DNA from: Micromonospora sp. C28SCA-DRY-2 | GTDB lineage: Bacteria; Actinomycetota; Actinomycetes; Mycobacteriales; Micromonosporaceae | Length of the DNA stretch: 64,000 bases | Assembly: GCF_030519475.1 (NCBI RefSeq) | Contig: NZ_JAUMKD010000005.1 | Location: forward strand, 310,001 to 374,000 | Direction: 5' to 3' | Shown: positions 46,203 to 55,100 of the stretch, one piece after another | How the letters are laid out: each line of letters begins with the position of its first letter | Position numbering within the stretch: the first letter of the stretch is position 1 | The notes under the pieces: generated by a model | What the model was told of the DNA's origin: nothing | The model's input: only the letters and a program-made list of their open reading frames with translations | The model's database searches: none | Position numbers and translations under genes: made by a program

Positions 46203-46284
46203 GCGAGCGTCAGCGAGTGAATCATCGGTGCAGCGCGTTGGTGCCTCATGGCGGCACGGAGCGAAGCGGAGTGCCGGCATGAGC
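46200..46284 (+). repeat. 85-bp intergenic bridging repeat, copy 2
   Basis: Starts at the TGA of the TE-LanB gene and ends with ATGAGC, the first codons of the next. Matches copy 1 (27541) without gaps over 85 positions. Contains the inverted repeat CATGGCGGCAC / GTGCCGGCATG (11 bp, one mismatch). Noncoding; it separates two cluster genes otherwise packed with overlaps. Confidence 0.9.
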
Positions 46285-48582
46285 CACCGGATCCCGCTCG
46301 GCGACACCGGCTGGTCGGTGTGGCGCGACGTCGTGCTGCGCACCGCCGGTTTCCCGGCCGCCGGGCTGGACGCCTTCGCCGCCCCGGAGGTCGCCGCCGC
46401 CGCCGACGCCCTGCTGGCCGGGGAGGACACCGCCGACCTGTTCGACAAGGCGTTCGCGGCGGCGCTCGCCGACAGCTCGGCGGTGTGCGGCGAGATCGCC
46501 GCCGACCCGCTGCTGCGCGAGGCGGTCACCTGGCAGAACCCGGAGATGCTGATCGCGCTCGACGGCCTGCTGCGCACCGACCCGGCGGTCCGCAACGTCC
46601 GCCGCCGCAAGCGCGAGCTGAGCCTGCTGCGCTACTGGCAGCGCTACTGCGGCAAGGCCGAGACGATCGGGTTCTTCGGGCCGGTCTGCTGGGGCCGGCT
46701 CGACCCCGACCAGCCGGGCACCCGGCTGCGGCCCGGGCCGGCGCTGGTGTCCCGGCGCGAGGTCCACTTCGAGGCGTGGGCGCTGATCGCGTACGCCGAC
46801 CGGCTCGCCGACGACCTGGCGGTGCGGCGCTGGTGGGCACCGGCCCTGCCGCCGCACCTGAGCCTGTCCGGCCGGCAGGTCACCCGGCCGCTGCTGCCGC
46901 CGACCGAGCTGTCCGCCGTGGAGGCGCGGCTGCTGGCCGCCTGCGACGGGCTCACCCCGGCGATCGAGCTGGTGCGGCGGCTCTGCGCCGACGGGGAGCT
47001 GCGCAGTGCGGACGACGGCTACCTGCTGCTCGACCGGCTGGTCGAGCGGAGCCTGCTGACCTGGGACGCCGGCCTGCCGGTGAGCCCCGCGGCCGAGCGC
47101 GTGCTGGCGGAGCGGATCGCCGCGATCGGCGACCCGCCGGTGCGCGCCGAGGTGGCCGCCGCGTTCGACCGGCTGCGCGCGGCGCGCGACGCGGTGGCCG
47201 CGGCCGCCGGGGACCCGGACCGGCTCGGCGCCGCCCTCGCGGCGCTGAACACCGAGTTCACCGCCGTCACCGGCCGGCCCGCCACCCGCCAGGCCGGGCA
47301 GATGTACGCCGGCCGCACGGTGCTCTACGAGGAGACCGCCCGCGACCTGGCGGTCACGGTCGGCTCCCGGGTGCTGGACGCGCTGGCCGAGCCGCTGGCG
47401 ATCGTGCTGACCGCCGCCCGCTGGCTGACCGCCGAGGTCGGCGCCGCCGGGGAGCGGCTGGTGGCCGAGCTGCACGCCGAACTGCGCGGCGACGGGCCGG
47501 TGCGGCTGGCCGACGTCTGGGCCCTCGCCCAGGGGCTGCTGCTGGCCCCGGACGGCCCGATCGCCAGCGCGGGCGCCGAACTGACCGCCCGCTGGGCCGA
47601 GCTGGTCGGCCTGGACACGGTCGCGCCCGACCAGACGGAACTGCGGCTGCGCAGCGCCGACCTGGCCGAGCGGGCCCGGGCGCTGTTCGGTGCCGAGCGC
47701 CCCGGCTGGCCGTCCGCCCGGATCCACAGCCCGGACGTGCAGGTCAGCGCCACCGGGCTGGACGCGGTCGACCGGGGCGACGTCCTGCTCGTCCTCGGCG
47801 AGCTGCACCCGGCGTACGTCCCGTTCGACAGCGCGGTGCTGACCCCGTTCCACCCCGACCCGGCGGCGTTGCGGGCCGCGCTCGACGCGGACCTCGGCCC
47901 GGCCCGGGCCCGGGTGCTCTATCCGGAGAGCTTCCCCCGCACCACCACCCGGATGACGTACGCGCTCGACGGCCCCGCCGACCGGCAGTTCGGCATCGAC
48001 ACGGCGCACGGCGCCGACGTGGAGCGGCTGGTCCGGGCCACCGAGGCACTGGTCGAGCCGAGCGCCGACGGGTGGGTGGCGGTGCTGCCCGACGGCACCC
48101 GCTGGCCGGTTATGGAGATCTTCGCCACCCTGCTCGGAGCGCTGCTGCTGGACGCGTTCAAGCTGCTCGCCCCGGCCCCGCACACGCCCCGGATCACCAT
48201 CGACCGGCTGGTCGTTGCCCGGCGTACCTGGCGGACCACGGTGGCGGAGACCGGGCTGGCCGGCGTCACCGGCGAGGCCGAGCGGTTCCTCGCGGTCCGC
48301 CGCTGGCGGGCCCGGCTCGGGCTGCCCGAGCGGGTCTTCGTCAAGGTCGGCACCGAGGTCAAGCCCTGCTACGTCGACCTCACCGGCCCGCTGCACGCCC
48401 AGTCGCTCTGCGCCATGGTCGACGCCGCCGCGAAGACCGGCCCGGAGGTCACGGTCACCGTCAGCGAGCTGCTGCCGGACCCGGCGGACGCCTGGGTGAC
48501 CGACGTGCAGGGCCGCGGCTACGTCAGCGAGCTGCGGATGCAGATCACCGATCCAGTGAGCCACCGGGGAGTGAACGGGTGA
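46279..48582 (+). CDS. LanB-type dehydratase N-terminal (glutamylation) domain protein, 767 aa
   Basis: Same architecture as the second part of the preceding protein: IPLGDTGWSVWRDV, VTWQN, YWQRYCGKAETIGFFGPVCW, QAGQMYAGRTVLYEETARDL, RRTWRTTVAETGLAGVTGEAERFLAVRRWRARLGLPERVFVKVGTEVKPCYVDL. At 767 aa it is the length of a stand-alone glutamylation subunit (as in split thiopeptide dehydratases) or of PEARL-type peptide aminoacyl-tRNA ligases; the elimination domain is absent. The start lies inside the 85-bp repeat. Catalytic state and substrate cannot be read by eye. Confidence 0.8.
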   Translation: MSHRIPLGDTGWSVWRDVVLRTAGFPAAGLDAFAAPEVAAAADALLAGEDTADLFDKAFAAALADSSAVCGEIAADPLLREAVTWQNPEMLIALDGLLRTDPAVRNVRRRKRELSLLRYWQRYCGKAETIGFFGPVCWGRLDPDQPGTRLRPGPALVSRREVHFEAWALIAYADRLADDLAVRRWWAPALPPHLSLSGRQVTRPLLPPTELSAVEARLLAACDGLTPAIELVRRLCADGELRSADDGYLLLDRLVERSLLTWDAGLPVSPAAERVLAERIAAIGDPPVRAEVAAAFDRLRAARDAVAAAAGDPDRLGAALAALNTEFTAVTGRPATRQAGQMYAGRTVLYEETARDLAVTVGSRVLDALAEPLAIVLTAARWLTAEVGAAGERLVAELHAELRGDGPVRLADVWALAQGLLLAPDGPIASAGAELTARWAELVGLDTVAPDQTELRLRSADLAERARALFGAERPGWPSARIHSPDVQVSATGLDAVDRGDVLLVLGELHPAYVPFDSAVLTPFHPDPAALRAALDADLGPARARVLYPESFPRTTTRMTYALDGPADRQFGIDTAHGADVERLVRATEALVEPSADGWVAVLPDGTRWPVMEIFATLLGALLLDAFKLLAPAPHTPRITIDRLVVARRTWRTTVAETGLAGVTGEAERFLAVRRWRARLGLPERVFVKVGTEVKPCYVDLTGPLHAQSLCAMVDAAAKTGPEVTVTVSELLPDPADAWVTDVQGRGYVSELRMQITDPVSHRGVNG

Positions 48583-51500
48583 CCGACATCCTGTCCATCA
48601 GCGCCGCGCACGGCGAGAGCCTCTCCTGGCCGGACGCGACGCTGGCCGAGCTGATCGCCGCCCAGGCCGCCCGCACCCCGGACGCGGTAGCGGTGCGCCA
48701 GTGGGACACCCGGCTCAGCTACGCCGAGCTGCTGGCCCGGGCCGCCGGGGTGGCCGCCGCGTTGCGCGAGCGCGGCGTCGGCCGGCAGACCCGGGTCGGC
48801 GTCTGCGGCGCCCGCACCCCCGACCTGGTGGTGACCGTGGTCGGCGTGCTGCTGGCCGGCGGCTGCTACGTGCCGCTGGAGCCGGGCGGGCCGCGCCGGC
48901 GGCTGCGGGAGATCGCCGCCGACGCCGGGGTGACGGTGGTGGTCGGCGACGCGGCCGAAGCGGAGTTCGGCGACGTGCCCGGCGTCGAGGCGGTCGGCCT
49001 GCCCGGCCCGGCCCCGCTGGCCCCCTGCCCGGCGCGCCCCGGCGACCCGGCGTACGTGCTGTTCACCTCCGGGTCCACCGGCCGGCCCAAGGGGGTGCTC
49101 ACCACCCACCGCAACGTTGTCGAGTTCGTCACCGGCTGCGCCGCGCTGACCGGCGCCGACGCCGGAGTACGCAGCCTCGGCATCGCCTCGCTCGGCTTCG
49201 ACGCGGCCACCATGGACCTGTTCCTGCCGCTGCTGCTGGGCGGCGCCGTCCAGCTGCTCGGCGCCGACGACCGGGCCGACCCGGTGCGGCTCGCCCGGTT
49301 CATCGCCGCGCACGAGGTGAACTGGGGGTTCATCACCCCGACCGTGCTGTCCATGCTGGACCCGGCGGAGCTGCCGGCCTGGCGGGTGGTGCTCTGCGGC
49401 GGGGAGGCGGTGCCCGCCGAGCTGGCCGCCCGCTGGGCGCCCGGAAGGCTCTTCCTCAACGGCTACGGGCCCACCGAGACCACTGTGCTCGCGGTCAGCG
49501 GGGAACTGACCGCCACCGAACGCGACCCGGTGCCGATCGGCCGCCCGCTGCCCAACCACCGGGCGTACGTGGTGGACGAGCGGCTGCGCCCGGTGCCGCC
49601 GGGGGAGACCGGCGAGCTGCTGATCGGCGGCCCCGGTCTGGCCGACGGCTACCTCAACCGGCCCGCGCTGACCGCCGAGCGGTTCGTCCCCGACCCGTTC
49701 TCGGACCTGCCCGGGGAGCGCCTCTACCGCACCGGTGATCTGGTGCGGCAGGACCCGGACGGGCGGATCGTCTACCTCGGCCGCGCCGACCGGCAGGTGA
49801 AGGTCCGCGGCCAGCGGATCGAACTGGGCGAGGTGGAGGCGGTGCTGGCCGACCTGCCCGGGGTGGACCGGGTGGCGGTGGAGGCGGTGCCCGGTCCGGC
49901 CGGCACCGAGCTGGTCGCGTTCCTCACCCCCGCCGACGCCCCGGACGACGAGCGGCTGCGGGCGTACGCCGGACCCCGGCTGACCGCCGCGATGCTGCCG
50001 GCCCGGGTGCTGCGCCTGGCCGAGCTGCCGGTCAGCCCGACCAGCGGCAAGCTGGACCGGGCGGCGCTGCGCGCGCTGGCCGCTGCCGGCCGCCCGGCCG
50101 AGCCGGCCGAGTCGACCGGACCGGCCGCGGGCGACGAGCCGGTGGCGGCGGCGGTGGCCCGGATCTGGGGCCGGCTGCTCGGCGCCGCGCCCGACCCGAC
50201 CAGCGACTTCCTGGCCGCCGGCGGCAACTCGATAGCGGCGATGCGGCTGGTCGCGGCGCTCCGCGCCGAACTGGGCCGGCAGGTCGACGCCCGGGACGTC
50301 TTCACCGCCCGCACCCTGGCCGGGCTCGTCGAGCGGGTCCGCGCCGCGGCCCCCGCCGACGCCGACGGGCTGACCACCGGCAACCCGCCCACCCTCTCCC
50401 CGCCGCAGCGGCGGCTCTGGTTCGTCGACCAGCTCGCCCCGTCCAGCGCGCCGTACAACATCGCGGTGGCGCACCGGCTGCGCGGCCCGCTGGACACCGC
50501 CGCCCTCGGCGCGGCGCTGCGCGCGGTCGCCGAGCGGCACGACGTGCTGCGCTGGCGGATCCCGCAGACCGCCGGCGTGCCGTACGCGGTCCGCGAGGAG
50601 CCGACCGACGTGGCCGTCCCGGTGGTCGACCTGACCGGCGGCGCCGACGCCGGGGCGGAGCTGGCCGCGATGCTGGCCGCCGGCGCGGCGCACGCCTTCG
50701 ACCTGGCGACCGGGCCGCCCTGGCAGGTGACCGTCTACCGGCTCGGCGTGGACGAGCACGTGCTGGCGATCACCCTGCACCACGCGGTCTTCGACGGCTG
50801 GTCCGAGAAGCTGTTCTACGACGACCTCGCGGCGGCGTACGCCCAGGCGGTCGCCGGGGACCCGCCGCGGCTGCCGGCGCTGGCCGCCACGTACGCCGAC
50901 TACGCGGTGTGGCGGGCCGAGCGGGACCGGCACCGCGGTGCGCCGGACCTGGCCTGGTGGCGCGAGCACCTGCGGGACGCGCCGACCGTCCTCGAACTGC
51001 CCCGCGACCGGCCCCGGCCGGCGGTGGCGACCTACGCCGGGGCCGAGGCGGCCGTGCGGTTGCCCGAGGCGACCGACCGCGCGGTACGCGCGCTGGCCGA
51101 GCGGCGCGGCACCACCGTCGCCGCGGTGCTGCTGGCCGGCTTCGGTGAGCTGCTGCGCCGGCTCACCGGCGGTGACGACCACGTGCTCGGTGCGATCGTC
51201 GCCGACCGGCGGCTGGCCGCCTTCGACGACGTGGTCGGCTTCTTCATCGACACCGTGCCGGTGCGGGTACGCGGCGGCGCGGCCAGCTTCGCCGAGCTGG
51301 TGGAGCGGTGCGCGACCGAACTGCACGAGGTGACCGCCCATCCGGGCGCGCCGCTGGAGAAGATCGTCGAGGCGCTCGGGGTGGGTCGGGACACCTCCCG
51401 AGCCCCGCTGGTGCAGGTGCTGTTCAACGTGCTCAACTTCGCCCCGCCGCGGCTGGCGCTGGCCGGGCTGACCGCCGAGCCGGTCGCCGTGCCCAAGCCC

Positions 51501-52097
51501 GGCTCGCCGTTCGACATCACCGTCTACGTCGTCGAGCGGGACGACCGCTGGGGCGTCGAGGTGGTCTACAACCCGGACCTGTTCGACGCCGAGCGGGTCG
51601 AAGGGCTGCTCGCCGACCTGGTGGCGCTGGTCGGCGCGCTGGCCGCGGCGCCGGAGACCCCCGCCGACCGGGTGGCCGCCGAACTGCCCCGGCCGACCGT
51701 GGCCACCCCCCAGCTCGGCGCGATGGGCGTGGCGGCCGCCGAGCCGCCGCGCGGCGTGCTGCCGGCCGGCCCCGACGGCCTGACCGACACCGAGGAGCTG
51801 ATCGCCGGCATCTGGCGGGAGGTGCTGGAACGCGACCAGGTCGGGGTCACCGACAACTTCTTCGACATCGGTGGCCACTCGCTCGCCCTGGCCGCCGTGC
51901 ACGCCCGGCTGACCGCCGCCACCGGCCGCTCGATCAAGATGCTCGACCTGTTCCGCCACCCCACCATCCGGGCGCTCGCCGCCAGCCTCGACGGCGCCGC
52001 CGACCGGCCGGAGCTGGCCCGCGCCGCGCTGCGCGCCGCCGCCCGACGCAGCCGTACCCGCCGTAACCCACCCCGCCGCCCCGGCGGCACCGCGTGA
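48579..52097 (+). CDS. NRPS A-T-C-T, 1172 aa
   Basis: A domain about 20-510 ([39 protein letters not shown]), T1 with Ser551 (AAGGNSIAA), C domain 600-1060 with intact HHAVFDG at 734, and T2 with Ser1101 (FFDIGGHSL). The A-first order and a second T after C mean the C domain acts between T1 and a partner protein or joins T1 substrate to one on T2. Pocket read by alignment: D-A-M-F-L-G-G-V-L-K, hydrophobic in character. The C-terminus is Arg-rich, possibly a docking tail. GTG overlaps the upstream stop. Confidence 0.93.
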   Translation: MTDILSISAAHGESLSWPDATLAELIAAQAARTPDAVAVRQWDTRLSYAELLARAAGVAAALRERGVGRQTRVGVCGARTPDLVVTVVGVLLAGGCYVPLEPGGPRRRLREIAADAGVTVVVGDAAEAEFGDVPGVEAVGLPGPAPLAPCPARPGDPAYVLFTSGSTGRPKGVLTTHRNVVEFVTGCAALTGADAGVRSLGIASLGFDAATMDLFLPLLLGGAVQLLGADDRADPVRLARFIAAHEVNWGFITPTVLSMLDPAELPAWRVVLCGGEAVPAELAARWAPGRLFLNGYGPTETTVLAVSGELTATERDPVPIGRPLPNHRAYVVDERLRPVPPGETGELLIGGPGLADGYLNRPALTAERFVPDPFSDLPGERLYRTGDLVRQDPDGRIVYLGRADRQVKVRGQRIELGEVEAVLADLPGVDRVAVEAVPGPAGTELVAFLTPADAPDDERLRAYAGPRLTAAMLPARVLRLAELPVSPTSGKLDRAALRALAAAGRPAEPAESTGPAAGDEPVAAAVARIWGRLLGAAPDPTSDFLAAGGNSIAAMRLVAALRAELGRQVDARDVFTARTLAGLVERVRAAAPADADGLTTGNPPTLSPPQRRLWFVDQLAPSSAPYNIAVAHRLRGPLDTAALGAALRAVAERHDVLRWRIPQTAGVPYAVREEPTDVAVPVVDLTGGADAGAELAAMLAAGAAHAFDLATGPPWQVTVYRLGVDEHVLAITLHHAVFDGWSEKLFYDDLAAAYAQAVAGDPPRLPALAATYADYAVWRAERDRHRGAPDLAWWREHLRDAPTVLELPRDRPRPAVATYAGAEAAVRLPEATDRAVRALAERRGTTVAAVLLAGFGELLRRLTGGDDHVLGAIVADRRLAAFDDVVGFFIDTVPVRVRGGAASFAELVERCATELHEVTAHPGAPLEKIVEALGVGRDTSRAPLVQVLFNVLNFAPPRLALAGLTAEPVAVPKPGSPFDITVYVVERDDRWGVEVVYNPDLFDAERVEGLLADLVALVGALAAAPETPADRVAAELPRPTVATPQLGAMGVAAAEPPRGVLPAGPDGLTDTEELIAGIWREVLERDQVGVTDNFFDIGGHSLALAAVHARLTAATGRSIKMLDLFRHPTIRALAASLDGAADRPELARAALRAAARRSRTRRNPPRRPGGTA

Positions 52098-52111
52098 CGA
52101 AGGACAGCCTG

Positions 52112-55100
52112 ATGAGCAACCCGACCGCAACCGACCTGCCCGACGACGGCATCGAACCGATCGCCATCGTCGGCATGGCCGCCCGCCTGCCCGGCGCGGC
52201 CGACGTGAACGAGTTCTGGCGCAACCTGGTCGACGGGGTCGAGTCGAGCACCGAACTCAGCCGGGAGGAGCAGATCGCCCGGGGCGCCACCGAGGCGGAG
52301 GTCGACGACCCGGGCTGGGTGAACCGCGCGCCGCTGGTCGACGGGTACGACGAGTTCGACGCCGGACTGTTCGGGATGACCGCCCGGGAAGCGGAGATCA
52401 CCGACCCGCAGCACCGGCTGTTCCTGGAGTCCTGCTACACCGCGTTGCAGGACGCCGGCTACGACCCGGGTCGCTACGACGGTTCGGTCGGCGTGTACGC
52501 CGGCACCGGCGGCAACTTCTACCTGCACCGCTACGTGTACCGCAACAAGCGGGTCGGGGGCAGCCCGCACGGCGCCGTCTCCATCGCCACCGGCAACTCG
52601 CCCAACTACATCGCCACCAACGTGTCGTACCGGCTGGACCTGCGCGGGCCGAGCCTGACCGTGCACACCGCCTGCTCCACCTCGCTGGTCGCGTTCCACC
52701 TGGCCTGCGAGGCGCTGCGCAACGGCGAGTGCGACATGGCGCTGGCCGGCGGGGCGAACATCGAACTGCCGCACGTCGGCTACCTGGGCATGGACGGCTT
52801 CACCTCGCCGGACGGGCGGTGTCGCCCGTTCGACGCCGGCGCCAACGGCACCGTCTGGGGCAGCGGCGTCGGGGTGACCCTGCTCAAGCGCCTCTCCGAC
52901 GCGATCGCCGACGGCGACACGATCCGCGCCGTGGTGCTCGGCAACGCGATCAACAACGACGGCGCCGGCAAGGTCGGCTTCACCGCCCCCAGCATGGACG
53001 GGCAGATGGAGGCGATCGCCCAGGCGGTCGCGATGGCCGACGTCGACCCGCGCACCATCAGCTACGTCGAGGCGCACGGCACCGGCACCGCGATGGGCGA
53101 CCCGATCGAGGTGGCCGCGCTCTCCGCCGTCTACACCAAGGACACCGACGACCGGGGCTGGTGCGGCATCGGCTCGGTGAAGTCCAACATCGGCCACCTG
53201 AGCCAGCCCTCCGGCATCGTCAGCGTGATCAAGACCGTGCTGGCGATGGAACACGGGCTGATCCCGCCGACCATCAACTACGAGACGCCCAACCCGGCCA
53301 TCGAGTTCGCCGACACCCCGTTCTACGTCACCAACACCCTGACCAAGTGGGACACCGACGGCGCACCCCGGCGGGCCGGGGTCAGCTCCTTCGGCATCGG
53401 CGGCACCAACGCCCACGTGGTGCTGGAGGAGGCCCCGGCGGCGCACCGGCCGTCCCGGCGGGTCCGCCCGGCGCAGTTGCTGCACCTGTCGGCGAAGACC
53501 CCCACCGCGCTGGACACCGCCGTACGGCGGCTCGCCGAGCACCTGGAGTCCGCCGCCGACCGGGGGCCGGAGCACCTCGCCGACGTGGCGCACACGCTGC
53601 GGATCGGCCGGCAGGAGTACCCGCACCGGGTCGCCGTGGTGGCCACCGACCTGGCCGACGCGGTGACCGCGCTGACCACCCCGCGCCGCCGGCAGGCGGG
53701 GGTGGCCGAGGGCGCCGCGCCCCGGCTGGCCTTCCTCTTCTCCGGCCAGGGCGCCCAGTACGCGGGCATGGGCGCGCAGCTCTACGCCGAGGAGCCCGGC
53801 TTCGCGGCCACCGTGGACCAGTGCGCCGAGCTGCTCCGCCCGGAGCTGGGGCTGGACATCCGTGACCTGATCCTCGGCCGCGACCCGCAGGCCCAGGAGA
53901 AGCTCACCGAGACCCGCTACACCCAGCCCGCCCTGTTCGTCGTCGAGTACGCCCTGGCGGCGCTCTGGCAGTCCGCCGGGGTGCGGCCGGCCGCGATGAT
54001 CGGCCACTCGATCGGCGAGTACGTCGCCGCCACCGTGGCCGGCGTGCTGAGCCTGCCGGACGCGCTGCGGGTGGTGGCCGCCCGCGGCCGGCTGATGCAG
54101 TCCATGCCGCCGGGAGCGATGCTCGCGGTCGCGCTGGACGAGTCGGTGGTCGCCGAGCGGCTCCCCGAGGGGCTGGCCGTGGCCACCGTCAACGGCCCCG
54201 GCACCTGCGTGGTGGCCGGCCCCACCGAGGCGGTCGCCGCGTTCGCCGAGACGCTCAAGGGCAAGGCCAAGCCGCTGCGCACCTCGCACGCCTTCCACTC
54301 GCCGATGATGGAGCCCATCCTCGCGGAGTTCACCGCGCTGATGGCCGGGGTGCCGCTGCGCGCGCCGGCGATCCCGTTCCTGTCCAACGTCACCGGCACC
54401 TGGATCACCGAGCAGCAGGCCACCGACCCCGCGTACTGGGCGGCGCACCTGCGCCAGCCGGTGCGCTTCGGGGCCTGCGTGGCCACCCTGCTCGGCGAGG
54501 GCACCTGGCAGCTCGTCGAGTGCGGCCCCGGCAAGCAGCTGGCCAACCTGGCCCGGATGCAGGTGGCCAAGGCGGCCGAGGCGCAGCGCAAGCTCACCCC
54601 GCTGGGCAGCCTGCCCGGCCCGGGCGACGCGACCGGCGACCTGGCCACCCTGCTCGGCGCCGCCGCCGCGCTCTGGTGCCAGGGCACCCCGGTGCGGCTG
54701 GGCTCCGACCCGGACGCCCGGCGGGTGCCGCTGCCGACGTACCCGTTCGAACGGCGCCGCTACTGGGTCGACCCGGACCCGGTGGAGCAGGTCGCCGCGG
54801 CGCCGGTGGAGACCGGACCCCGGCCGCTGCCGGAGTGGTTCGCGGTGCCGGTCTGGCGGCAGGCCGCGCCGGAGCCGCGGACCGAGCCGCCGGGCCGCTG
54901 CCTGGTCCTGGTCGACGGCCCGCGCGGCGACGCGCTGCTCGCCGGGCTGCGCGCCGCCGGCGCCGACCCGGTGCCGGTACGCCCCGGCGACGCCTTCGCG
55001 GCCACCGACACCGGCTACCGGCTGCGCCCCGGCGTGCGGGACGACTACGACGCGCTGGTGGCCGCGCTGGCCGCCGACGGCGTCCCGGCCCGGCTGGTGC

